This document shows positions 37,945 through 45,760 of a stretch of 64,000 nucleotides of DNA, piece by piece. The stretch is from NCBI RefSeq assembly GCF_019898765.1, contig NZ_JAIOKB010000003.1, positions 124,001-188,000 of the forward strand. The letters are read 5' to 3'. A program made the position numbers and the translations under genes. The stretch is from Sphingomonas yunnanensis (lineage in GTDB: Bacteria; Pseudomonadota; Alphaproteobacteria; Sphingomonadales; Sphingomonadaceae). Below the pieces are notes generated by a model. It was not told the origin of the DNA. It saw nothing but the letters and a program-made list of their open reading frames with translations, and ran no database searches. How positions within the stretch are numbered: position 1 is the stretch's first letter; each line of letters starts with the position of its first letter.

Positions 37945-38943
37945 ATGCGCCTGATCGCCATCGAAGAACACGTTTTGCCTCACAGCGTCCGCGAGGCGTG
38001 GGCTGCTGCGCCGCCGCCGCATGATCCGGTGTCAGCGATCGCAGATGGGGGCGAGACTGGCGAGCGTCTGGCCGACTTAGGCGAGGGTCGTCTCGCGCTA
38101 ATGGACGAGCAGAGCGTCGACGTGCAGGTGCTCTCCTTGACCACGCCAGGCCTCCACAACCTGGAACCCGATCCGGCGGTCGAAGCAGCTCGACGCGTCA
38201 ACGATTTGATCGCTGATGCGTGCGCCCGCCACCCCAGCCGCTTTCAAGGTTTTGCAGCCGTTCCCACCGCCGCCCCCGACGCTGCCCCCCGCGAGCTGGA
38301 GCGCGCGGTCCGCGAACTCGGCCTCCAGGGTGCCTTACTGTGTGGGCGCACGCGCGAGCGGCATCTCGACCATCCTGCGCTAAGGCCCATGCTGGCCAAA
38401 GCAGCGGAGCTTGGAGTCCCGCTCTTCATCCATCCCCAAACACCGTCTCCCGCAGTGCGCGAGGCCAACTATTCGGGAATTAGCGACCGAGCCGACCTAG
38501 CACTCGCAGCCTTTGGCCTAGGCTGGCATTACGAGGCAGGCTTGGAGTGGGTGCGACTTGCGGCAGCGGGTGTCTTCGACGAGCTGCCGGAGCTCCAGAT
38601 CATCCTCGGCCACTGGGGCGAGGTCATGCTGTTCTACCTCGAGCGCACTGCGGCCGTCTTGGGCCGCGCGCTCGAGCTAGACCGTTCACTTCACGATTAC
38701 GCGCGCAGCAATCTTTACGTCACCGGAAGCGGCATGTGGAGCCAACCTTACCTGCAGCGCTGCCTTGACATCGTCGGACCTGATCGCCTGCTTTTTTCGA
38801 CCGACTACCCCTATCAATATCGCCCTGGTGGCGAACCGCGGCGGTTCCTTGACGCCGTAGAGCTGGACGACGCCGGGCGACGTGGCTTGGCCTTTGCCAA
38901 CTGGGAACGGCTGACCGCGGCGGCGAGCGGACAGGGTCGGTAG
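37945..38943 (+). CDS. Amidohydrolase-2 family metal-dependent hydrolase or decarboxylase
   Basis: 332 residues of the PF04909 TIM-barrel group, which includes ACMSD and dihydroxybenzoate decarboxylases. Metal or active-site positions fit: RLIAIEEHVLP at the start (E-x-H form), LFIHPQTPSP in the middle, IILGHWGEVMLFYLER and LLFSTDYPYQYR near the end. It acts in the cytoplasm, with no signal peptide. The neighbouring flavin monooxygenase suggests an aromatic degradation step, but the substrate is not known. The ATG at 37945 follows an ACGGAGA site. Confidence 0.9.
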   Translation: MRLIAIEEHVLPHSVREAWAAAPPPHDPVSAIADGGETGERLADLGEGRLALMDEQSVDVQVLSLTTPGLHNLEPDPAVEAARRVNDLIADACARHPSRFQGFAAVPTAAPDAAPRELERAVRELGLQGALLCGRTRERHLDHPALRPMLAKAAELGVPLFIHPQTPSPAVREANYSGISDRADLALAAFGLGWHYEAGLEWVRLAAAGVFDELPELQIILGHWGEVMLFYLERTAAVLGRALELDRSLHDYARSNLYVTGSGMWSQPYLQRCLDIVGPDRLLFSTDYPYQYRPGGEPRRFLDAVELDDAGRRGLAFANWERLTAAASGQGR

Positions 38944-39013
38944 TCAGAGCTGTTGATCCGCAAATCGCCCGCCTAATCGGTCTGCCGCGCTCGCTGAGGA
39001 TCCGGGCGCTGAT

Positions 39014-39076
39014 ATGAACGAGCGGCCGGAGTTATGAAGCGGGCAGGAGCCACCTGAGTGGCCGCTGTTGAGCAGG
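39014..39076 (+). repeat. Accessory-region 60-base repeat, copy A
   Basis: TGAACGAGCGGCCGGAG starts the unit and CTGAGTGGCCGCTGTTGAG ends it. It lies between the amidohydrolase and PEP-CTERM genes, which converge here. Confidence 0.7.
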
Positions 39077-39182
39077 TTTCGACCATGTTGAACCATCGTC
39101 ATGGCGCTCCAGACTACTTCTGCGCGGCGATCCAAAGTTGCTACACGGCGATGATCCGAACTGATCGGGAACCGCTCCAGCG

Positions 39183-39887
39183 TCAGGCCACCGCGATTTG
39201 GCGCCGGCGCCGCCGCAACGCCGCGCCGGTAAGGGAGAAACCGCTTAGCATCATCGCCCACGTCGCAGGTTCCGGCACCGGCGACGTATAGTCGTAGGTC
39301 AGCTTGAAGTTCAGCCACCCGCATAGATCCTCGGCGCCCGCATTCCACAGTACCGAGCATCCGCCGGGAACCTGGCGATAGGTGGCGTCTGGCATCCCTG
39401 TGAAGACCGTGTCGCCGGGCGTCGAGCTAAAATAACCGAGATCGAACCCGGTGAAGGTATTGCGTTTTCCGACGAACAACGCAGTGTCGAATGTGAGCGA
39501 CGCGGTACCTGACAGTTGCACGTCCATGAAGCCGGTGTAGAGCGGCCCGCCCAGTGATTGGGTGGTGACTGTGGTCGTGCCCGAACCCGAGATCGGCACC
39601 AGCACCGATGCGATCGCCGGATTGTAGCTGCTCAACTGCCACTGGCCTGTCGCGCTCCACGTGATCGGGGCGGTCATCGCGGTCGCGGTTTGCACTCCCC
39701 ACATCCGGTACTTGGTCACGCTGATATCAAGCGTCACCTTGTCGAGCTGCCCCAGGCGGGTGTCGAACCCATCGAAGCCGCGCAAGATGACCTCGTTATC
39801 GTTCTGGACGATAGTGGCGGCGGACGCCGCGCCGGTGCCGAAAGCCGCCAATGCCGCAGCCGTAATCAGGACGGCGGAACAGTTCAT
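39183..39887 (-). CDS. PEPxxWA-CTERM exported protein
   Basis: 234 residues from the ATG at 39887 (GGGGG site six bases upstream). Signal peptide MNCSAVLITAAALAAFGTGA-ASA, then a beta-rich Ser/Thr/Gly domain, and a C-terminal sorting signal PVPEPATWAMMLSGFSLTGA followed by RRRRR. This is the sphingomonad PEPxxWA variant recognised by exosortase; the mature protein is probably released at or beyond the outer membrane, often in exopolysaccharide contexts. No exosortase gene is in the window. Two Cys (GGCSVLW, EDLCGWL) may form a disulfide. Confidence 0.9.
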   Translation of the reverse strand: MNCSAVLITAAALAAFGTGAASAATIVQNDNEVILRGFDGFDTRLGQLDKVTLDISVTKYRMWGVQTATAMTAPITWSATGQWQLSSYNPAIASVLVPISGSGTTTVTTQSLGGPLYTGFMDVQLSGTASLTFDTALFVGKRNTFTGFDLGYFSSTPGDTVFTGMPDATYRQVPGGCSVLWNAGAEDLCGWLNFKLTYDYTSPVPEPATWAMMLSGFSLTGAALRRRRRQIAVA

Positions 39888-40172
39888 GACATACCCCCAG
39901 CGCCAGCCGAGCTCATGCATGGCCGTGTTCATCCGCGGTTAACCTCATTGTGTCCGCTACCGAAGCAATTTTTCTTACAATCTTACGATTTAGATGAAGC
40001 TGTGGGCAGCGCACGAGACGCGAACTCGCATCAAGAGAAGTGCGTAACTTGGAACTTTGGCCGATTAGTTGTAAAATAAACAATCCTCGTACAAGGGGCC
40101 GCACTTGGTTGCGGATCAAAGGATTCGAGTGGCTGCAACAAGGCGGGCTTCTTGGACAGATCAGGCCTCAGG
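39888..40172. other. Gap with no supportable gene
   Basis: About 285 bases of moderately AT-rich sequence (TTTTCTTACAATCTTACGATTTAG near 39970). It probably contains the promoter of the PEP-CTERM gene. No recognisable frame or RNA. Confidence 0.4.
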
Positions 40173-40366
40173 TCAGCGCCTCGTGGGTTTGCTTTTCGGA
40201 GCATGTGAGACATTGAGCAGGACGAACGCTAGTCCGGCTCCTGACATGCACGTCGCGACCCAGAATACCGGCCCGAAGATCAGTCCTTGATCGAGCACGC
40301 TTGGTGGGAGAGCGGCGCCCAGCAACAGCCAGCCAACTACGCGAGCACGCCTCCGCGAAGCCGGTG
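40173..40366 (-). pseudogene. 3' remnant of a DUF3325-like membrane gene
   Basis: On the minus strand an open frame without a start reads PASRRRARVVGWLLLGAALP, PSVLDQGLIFGPVFWVATCM, SGAGLAFVLLNVSHAPKSKP, TRR and stop at 40173. Two hydrophobic helices and the GWLLL start resemble the C-terminal half of DUF3325 proteins, which normally follow DUF3649 and PepSY genes in siderophore-receptor operons. The first half and its start are missing; a deletion has joined it to the truncated PepSY-type gene upstream. Confidence 0.6.
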
Positions 40367-40771
40367 TCAGAGGAGGGGGCAGGTGGCGGCGATGGTGTTC
40401 GTGCGTCCGTCGGCACCGATCAGCGCTTGGTTGTCACGGCGCCCACGTCCACCGCGGCGGCCACGGCCCTTGGCTTCTCCTGGCTTCGGCTGGGGAACCC
40501 AAGACAGCTGAGCTCCCGGCGACTGCTCGCTCGCGATTGTGATGAGCCAGCTCTTTGCATCAGGCGCGCGCTTCTCGAGAAAGCGCTGCGCGCCCGCGAG
40601 AACACGTGCAGGGGCCTCGACTCGAGCGAGCTCCGGCGGAGCCCAACGGTTAAGCCCCTCCCGCCAGAAGGCGATCGTGCCGGCCGCGAACACGAGGAAC
40701 AGGATCCGGCCGAGCAGCAGACCCGACCAGGTGTGAGGGAAGGATTGCGACTGACGGAAGCTCTTGCTCAT
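40367..40771 (-). pseudogene. Truncated PepSY-associated TM protein
   Basis: 134 residues from the ATG at 40771, which overlaps the DUF3649 stop by four bases. The start MSKSFRQSQSFPHTWSGLLL, GRILFLVFAAGTIAFWREGL matches the first helix of PepSY-associated TM proteins, normally about 400-500 residues with four helices. Here the frame ends after an Arg/Gly-rich stretch (GRGRRGGRGRRDNQALIGAD). More than two thirds of the expected protein is absent, so I treat it as broken. It belongs to the TonB-receptor operon at 41075-43336. Confidence 0.7.
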
Positions 40772-41160
40772 GCCCGCCCTCCCATCAGGATCGACGACCA
40801 TGCGATCGCGCCTGCCACAGCCCCGAACGCCTGCAGGGTCCACATTGCCCGCCAGCCAGACCGCGCAGCGAAGGCCCACATGGCGGCGACGGCCCACGGC
40901 GCGCGTGCGATGAGCGCGGCAGCGACGGTTGCCCCGGACCGCGTGCCCGGCAGCAGCCGCGCGAGCGCCGTGGCCCACAGACTTGCAACGGCGTAGCCGA
41001 GCGGGACCGCGGCGATGACGCGCAGTGTCAGGTCGCCGCGGCGCGCCCAGCGCGCGCGCGCGCGTCGCCGGCGGTCACTCGAAGGTGTACCGGACGGTGC
41101 CGAACACCGTGCGGGGCGTGCCGTAGAAGTTGCCCCGGCCGGTGCTAGAGATTCGCGCAT
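40768..41160 (-). CDS. DUF3649 iron-uptake membrane protein, start uncertain
   Basis: 130 residues if the ATG at 41160 is used. The real domain begins near RRGDLTLRVIAAVPLGYAVA and has three hydrophobic helices (WAVAAMWAFAARSGWRAM, FGAVAGAIAWSSILMGGRA). DUF3649 proteins accompany TonB siderophore receptors. The expected coupled start is the GTG at 41078, overlapping the receptor stop (GTGA), but it is out of frame with the domain; a GC dinucleotide run at about 41050-41064 lies between them and removing one unit would restore the frame. Either the gene is frameshifted, or it starts inside the receptor gene. Confidence 0.65.
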   Translation of the reverse strand: MRESLAPAGATSTARPARCSAPSGTPSSDRRRRARARWARRGDLTLRVIAAVPLGYAVASLWATALARLLPGTRSGATVAAALIARAPWAVAAMWAFAARSGWRAMWTLQAFGAVAGAIAWSSILMGGRA

Positions 41161-43336
41161 AATAGGTCTTGTCGAGCAGATTGCTCGCGTTGACCGACAG
41201 CGAGAGCTGCTCGCTCAGCTTGTAACCGGCACGAAGGTCGACCACGGCATAGGCATCCTGCCGGACGATCGTCGACACGTTCCGCACGGCGCCGGCGGCG
41301 GTGTAGAGCGCCGGATTGCCGCCGTAGGTGGAGGAGAACCAGGTGACCGAGCCGCCGACGCTGACGCCCGCCAACGGGCCACTCTCGGGCGCATAGTTCG
41401 TGAACGCCTTGATCATGTGCTTGGGAATGATCGGCAGAAGCGCGATGCCCTCGAACTGCGGCTCGTTGTCCTCCAGATATTCGGTGTCGGTGTAGCTGTA
41501 GCCGCCGTTGATCCGCCAGCCCGGCAGGATCTCGCCGGTCGCCTCGGCCTCGATCCCGCGCGCACGGACGCGGCCGGCCTGAAGCACGACGTCCGGCAGC
41601 TCGGGCGGATTGACCAGGCGGTTTGTCTGACGGATCTGGTAACCGGCGACGGATAGCAGCAGCCGATCGTTCATCAGGGACAGCTTGCTACCCACCTCAT
41701 ACTGGTCGCCAATCAACGGCTCGACTGGGCCGCCGTCAGGGCGGGCGCGGTTGGCGGGCGGGGCCTGCGGCGTGAAGCTGTCCGCGTAGCTGGCGTAGAG
41801 GTTCAGGTTCGACGTGGCGTCGAACAGCACCGCGGCATAGGGCGTCAGCCGGGCCTCGTAGCCGTATTGCGATCGTGCGGTCGGCCCGCCCGTGAAGCGG
41901 TTGAGCGTGTCCACGTCGCTCGACCACCAGGTCGCGCGGCCGCCACCTACCAGCGTCACTCGCTCGACCGGTGACAGGCGCAGCTGACCATAGAGGCCAT
42001 ATTGCTCAACGTAGGTGCGGGTCGCTCCCGGCGACTGGGCTACGCACTCGCGCGGCACCTCGACGCACCGACCGAGTGTACCCTGAACAGGATAGGGCGG
42101 CAGATCAGCGCGCGGGTCAAGCGGCGGCTCGACGGGGTAGACCGGATCGAACACGTTGATCTGCGCATAGTTGGAGATGCGCGCGAAATAGGACGTATAA
42201 TCCTGCACCTGATAGTCAGCGCCCAGGATCAACGTCTGCTCGCGCCCTAAGGCGGGGAAGGTGCCGACGCCGTTGAGGTCGAACGAGCGCGTGCGCTGGC
42301 GATTGTCGCCGAGAAACGCGATATGGTTCGTCAAGCCGGCGTTGGCGGGCGTGATCGCCGCATTGCCGACGTAGCTGTATTTGTCGACGCGGTCGACATT
42401 GGCCACCAGCCCAGTCGCGCGCACCGTCCACCGGTCGCCGATCCGGTGTGCGAGCTCGACGAAGCCGGTCCAGGTCTCGGAGTCGAAGCGGTTCCAATCG
42501 GCACCGAGATAGGTGGAGCGGCGCACGTCGAGCAGGCGGCCCTCGCTACCATCGGCACCGCCAGCATAGCCTGGCAGTCCAGACTGGATCGCGGGCTTGA
42601 AGCGGTCATAGTAGACGCCGGCGGTTAGGGTTGTGCGCTCGCCGACGGCGACGTCGCCGACCGCAAATGCACCCCAGCGGCTGCGGTGCGCGGTATCAAA
42701 GAACTGATCCTGATCCTGCGCCATGGCGCCCACACGCAAACCGACTGACGATCCCAGGCGGGTCGACGCGTCCACCTCGAGGCGCAGGTTGTCATAGCTT
42801 CCGTAACCCGCGGACGCTTGCAGTCGCGTCAACTCGAGTGGGCGCTTGCGGATCAAGTTGATGCTGCCGGCGGGATTGCCTGCGCCGGTGAACAGCCCGG
42901 CGGGACCGCGAAGCACCTCGAGCCGGTCGTAGAAGAAGAGGTCGGGCACAACGCCCGGGAAGCCGAACGACTGCGTCGGCACGCCGTCGATGAGATAGTT
43001 GTTGATCGCGAAGCCGCGCGAGTTGAACGCCGGATCCTCGCTACCGATGCCCGTCACGGTGATGCCGTTGGTGGCGGTGAGCGCATCCTCGAGCGTGAAG
43101 AGGTTCTGCGCCTCGATCTGGTCGCGCTCGATCACGCTGACAGTGTTAGGCGTATCTTTGAGCGGCGTGACGGTCTTGCCGACCTCACGGCCGTAGCTCT
43201 TGCCAACGACCAGCACCTCCTCGGGGCGTTGCGCGTCCGGTGCTGAAGCTCCTTCGTCGGTGTACTCCGCTGCCTGCGCGGTCGCTGCGACAACGGACCA
43301 TGCGCCCGCGGCCAGAAGGAAGTGCCTGATTTTCAC
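41075..43336 (-). CDS. TonB-dependent siderophore receptor
   Basis: A 753-residue outer-membrane receptor. The GTG start at 43336 has GGGGGA upstream and begins a signal peptide, MKIRHFLLAAGAWSVVAATAQA. The plug domain has DTPNTVSVIERDQIEAQNLF, LEDALTATNGITVTGIGSED and AGNPAGSINLIRKRP; the barrel ends with the usual aromatic residue (TPRTVFGTVRYTFE). It imports ferric siderophores using TonB energy. DUF3649 and PepSY-type genes follow on the same strand, an iron-uptake operon, but they are damaged. I found no convincing Fur box in the 120-base upstream gap. Confidence 0.95.
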   Translation of the reverse strand: MKIRHFLLAAGAWSVVAATAQAAEYTDEGASAPDAQRPEEVLVVGKSYGREVGKTVTPLKDTPNTVSVIERDQIEAQNLFTLEDALTATNGITVTGIGSEDPAFNSRGFAINNYLIDGVPTQSFGFPGVVPDLFFYDRLEVLRGPAGLFTGAGNPAGSINLIRKRPLELTRLQASAGYGSYDNLRLEVDASTRLGSSVGLRVGAMAQDQDQFFDTAHRSRWGAFAVGDVAVGERTTLTAGVYYDRFKPAIQSGLPGYAGGADGSEGRLLDVRRSTYLGADWNRFDSETWTGFVELAHRIGDRWTVRATGLVANVDRVDKYSYVGNAAITPANAGLTNHIAFLGDNRQRTRSFDLNGVGTFPALGREQTLILGADYQVQDYTSYFARISNYAQINVFDPVYPVEPPLDPRADLPPYPVQGTLGRCVEVPRECVAQSPGATRTYVEQYGLYGQLRLSPVERVTLVGGGRATWWSSDVDTLNRFTGGPTARSQYGYEARLTPYAAVLFDATSNLNLYASYADSFTPQAPPANRARPDGGPVEPLIGDQYEVGSKLSLMNDRLLLSVAGYQIRQTNRLVNPPELPDVVLQAGRVRARGIEAEATGEILPGWRINGGYSYTDTEYLEDNEPQFEGIALLPIIPKHMIKAFTNYAPESGPLAGVSVGGSVTWFSSTYGGNPALYTAAGAVRNVSTIVRQDAYAVVDLRAGYKLSEQLSLSVNASNLLDKTYYARISSTGRGNFYGTPRTVFGTVRYTFE

Positions 43337-43454
43337 GTCTTAGTCCCCCGGAACTGCGCCGGAGGTAGATTAATCGCTTTTGCGAGTCACTAGCACTGAT
43401 ACAAATCGTTACAGAGTAGCTGCTGTGGCCGCCCTCCCGGCTTCGAAGTACGGG

Positions 43455-43817
43455 CTACTCCGTCAGGCTCGCCGAAATGGCCAGCACAAGTCGATCGGTT
43501 CGGACTGTGCCGACCAGTCTGGCTGCGAGCTCGCGGGCGAGCGCGTCGCTGCCGACGCGGGTTAGGCGCCAGAGCGCCACCAGGATCGCCTCGCTTTCGC
43601 CGACGGTATCATGACAAGGACGTAGGATCAGAAGGTCATCGCTCGACCCTTCGTCGAGCAGTCGCATCGCACGGCCAAACGGATCATCAGATGAGGCGGC
43701 AGGCGGCTTCAAAGACTGCGAGACCGCATGCACCCAGCGCCTGAGCCGCATCAGTGTACGATGCTCAAAGGCGGGGAGATCGCGAACGCGTTGGTCAATG
43801 AGGTCGTACACGCCCAC
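43455..43817 (-). CDS. Hypothetical protein
   Basis: 120 residues, MGVYDLIDQRVRDLPAFEHR at the start, then two further helical parts (DPFGRAMRLLDEGSSDDLLI; ESEAILVALWRLTRVGSDAL). No membrane segment or signal peptide. It lies 118 bases upstream of the TonB receptor on the same strand and could be regulatory or cotranscribed. Family not recognised; composition looks coding. Confidence 0.6.
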   Translation of the reverse strand: MGVYDLIDQRVRDLPAFEHRTLMRLRRWVHAVSQSLKPPAASSDDPFGRAMRLLDEGSSDDLLILRPCHDTVGESEAILVALWRLTRVGSDALARELAARLVGTVRTDRLVLAISASLTE

Positions 43818-43880
43818 CCTCTACTGCGAGTGAATTGCATGTATCTGGCGATCGGGCCGTGGTCAATCGTGCTCGAATGA

Positions 43881-43914
43881 CAAAAGGCTGGCGGGGCGCT
43901 CTGCCCGGCCAGCC
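43881..43914 (-). terminator. Rho-independent terminator of the four-cysteine gene
   Basis: On the minus strand a 12-bp stem GGCTGGCCGGGC / GCCCCGCCAGCC (one mismatch) with a 5-base loop is followed by TTTTG. It starts about 35 bases after the stop at 43948. Confidence 0.75.
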
Positions 43915-43947
43915 TCGTTACCCCTCGGAGGGGAACCGTCGATCAAT

Positions 43948-44136
43948 TCAAGCGGCGACCGCCGGCTCAAAATGACCACACCAGTCGCTGGCCTCGACCT
44001 TCGGCCACACACCGGCCGTATCGCCGGACGGCTGGCTGATCGGAGGATTGTAGCGGCAGAGACCCAGGTCAGCCGAGCCATTGGCGTCGAAGAAGGTGCA
44101 CTTGGCGCAGGCGGCGTTCTCGGTTGTGAAAGGCAT
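43948..44136 (-). CDS. Small four-cysteine protein
   Basis: 62 residues: MPFTTENAACAKCTFFDANG, then GLCRYNPPISQPS and VWPKVEASDWCGHFEPAVAA. Cysteines at 10, 13, 27 and 53 in a CxxC...C...WCG arrangement suggest a bound metal or iron-sulfur centre. The pattern occurs in small proteobacterial proteins of unknown role. AGGAG lies seven bases upstream of the ATG, and a terminator follows, so this is a complete single-gene unit. Confidence 0.8.
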   Translation of the reverse strand: MPFTTENAACAKCTFFDANGSADLGLCRYNPPISQPSGDTAGVWPKVEASDWCGHFEPAVAA

Positions 44137-44511
44137 TGGGTTCGCTCCTGATAGAGCCGCTAGCTCGGCTGTCGGTGGATTGACGCGCTGAAACAATAAA
44201 GGTTTCCGGCAATCAAGTAAAAAGTGGAACGTGCGAGACGTTCTCATCTCCGCTAGGTGGCAAGAGCGGATTTCGACATTGCGATCGACTATCAAGAGCA
44301 TGCTTCTTATCATCTGACGAAGCGGCCCGAACACCGGCCATCCGGTCTGCGCCGCCAGCATCTCTGGTCCTCGAACCCCAAGGTTCGAGTCGTGCTGGTA
44401 GGTTCGGCGACCATCTCGCAATCGTCGCGATCTCAGGTGCCACGGCAGGATGGCACCTCTCACGCCGATCTTCGCCGGAAGGTCTGCGCCCACCGTGATG
44501 TCACGGCATGC

Positions 44512-44600
44512 GTCGTTGTGGCCGCAGGTCAGTGCCAGTCGCCCCTATCCCACCGGCCACCCGACGGTCTGAGCAGTCGTGCGATGCGCGCGGGTCGAGA
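44512..44600 (+). pseudogene. Relic of a class II photolyase 3' end
   Basis: The bases from about 44545 (CCCCTATCCCACCGGCCACC, then CGACGGTCTGAGCAGTC) match the end of the photolyase gene at 62733-62762 (CTTATCTCACCGGCCAGCC, then the same run), including its stop codon and about 40 bases beyond. The frame reads RPYPTGHPTV and stop, against DPYLTGQPTV in the intact gene. Similarity may extend another 30-50 bases upstream, weakly. The rest of the gene is absent. Confidence 0.6.
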
Positions 44601-44611
44601 CCGCTCTGCCG

Positions 44612-44678
44612 AGCTGAACGAACGACCGCTTTCAGGAGGGGGCAGAAGACCTTCTGATGACCGGTACTGGGTGCTCGG
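44612..44678 (+). repeat. Accessory-region 60-base repeat, copy F
   Basis: TGAACGAACGACCGCTTTC near 44614, ending CTGATGACCGGTACTGGGTG. It directly follows the photolyase relic, in the same relative position as copy D after the intact photolyase gene. Confidence 0.75.
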
Positions 44679-44721
44679 CACAAAAGGGGATGGGAGCCGC
44701 AAGCGCCGGAACCCGGCCACT

Positions 44722-45552
44722 GGTGCTGTCAAAGCTAATGCACCTACGAGGCTCGACGGGGAGGGAGGGGCATGCTCCGCCCGCGAAAGCCAGCCAGTCC
44801 GTTCCGCTACTTCAACTCGTCGCCCGAGGTGATCCGGCTGGTGGTGCTGATGTACGTGCGCTTCCCTCCGTCGCTGCGGAACGTGGAGGACCTGCTGTTC
44901 GAGCGCGGGATCGACATCTGCCACGAGACGGTGAGGCTGTGGTGGAACAGGTTCGGTCCGCTGTTCGCGGGCGAGGTACGGCGCCAGCGGGTGAGCCGCA
45001 TGCGCGGCTTTGGCCACTGGCACTGGCACCTGGACGAGATGTACGGGAAGCTGAACGGCGGGATGGTCTACCTGTGGCGCGCCGTCGATCACGAAGGTGA
45101 GGTGCTCGAGAGCTACGTCACCAAGGCCCGCGACAAGAAGGCTGCGCTCGCCTTCATGAAGAGAGCGCTCAAGCGCCACGGCTCGCCTGAGGCGATCACC
45201 ACCGACGGTCTGCGCTCCTACGGTGCTGCACTGACGGAGCTAGGCAGCCGCGAGAAGCAGGAGGTGGGACGCTGGGCCAACAACCGGGTGGAGAACTCGC
45301 ACCTGCCGTTCAGGCGACGAGAGCGGGCGATGCTGCGGTTCCGGCAGATGCGCACGCTACAGAAGTTCGCCTCGGTCCACGCCAACGTCCACAACCACTT
45401 CAACCACGAACGTCACCTCGTCGACAGGCAGACCTGCAAGCAGCGCCGCTCCGCGGCGCTGGTCGAGTGGCAGGCGCTCGTCATCTGATCCGACGCGAGC
45501 CGGAGGCGAGGTGCATCGTGTGGAGACGAGTTCGCATTAGACCGACAGCACC
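44722..45552 (+). mobile_element. IS6-family insertion sequence, apparently intact
   Basis: 831 bases. Left end GGTGCTGTCAAAGCTAATGC; right end reads GGTGCTGTCGGTCTAATGC on the minus strand, giving terminal inverted repeats that share the outer nine bases and an inner CTAATGC. It carries one full transposase gene. The flanking 8-mers (CGGCCACT and TCAAAATG) do not match, so no target duplication; it may have recombined with another copy. Confidence 0.88.
44772..45488 (+). CDS. IS6-family DDE transposase
   Basis: 238 residues, the normal length. HTH region FRYFNSSPEVIRLVVLMYVR and NVEDLLFERGIDICHETVRL, then the DDE catalytic core: WHLDEMYGKLNGGMVYLWRA (first Asp), PEAITTDGLRSYGAALTELG (second Asp) and NNRVENSHLPFRRRERAMLR (Glu), with the typical C-terminal FASVHANVHNHFNHERHLV. 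It is the only complete copy of the three in the window and could supply transposase to the other ends. Confidence 0.95.
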   Translation: MLRPRKPASPFRYFNSSPEVIRLVVLMYVRFPPSLRNVEDLLFERGIDICHETVRLWWNRFGPLFAGEVRRQRVSRMRGFGHWHWHLDEMYGKLNGGMVYLWRAVDHEGEVLESYVTKARDKKAALAFMKRALKRHGSPEAITTDGLRSYGAALTELGSREKQEVGRWANNRVENSHLPFRRRERAMLRFRQMRTLQKFASVHANVHNHFNHERHLVDRQTCKQRRSAALVEWQALVI

Positions 45553-45760
45553 TCAAAATGTCCTTAGTGACCGTGTCGGCCCTCGCCGTAAGGGCTTGAG
45601 GCGCATTCACCCACAAAGCTAGGTCCGGCAGACGCCGGTTTAGCAGCGGCTAGCTGAAACAGGGGATGACATCATCAGTATTATCGCCGACAGTCGTTGC
45701 TGCCAGCGCAGCGGCGCTGACACCTGGGGTCGTGCCCAACCATTCCGAGGGAGAAGGCTG

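Noticed and set aside
43337..43454. A Fur box upstream of the TonB receptor
   Set aside because: GATTAATC and GCAAAAGCGATT give some symmetry, but nothing close to a recognised Fur consensus.
44257..44832. A 191-codon frame upstream of the intact IS6
   Set aside because: It runs through the photolyase relic, repeat F and the IS left end in the wrong frame, so it is not a gene.
30855..45552. Target site duplications for the three IS6 copies
   Set aside because: The flanking 8-mers of each copy do not match, so insertion by simple transposition cannot be shown.
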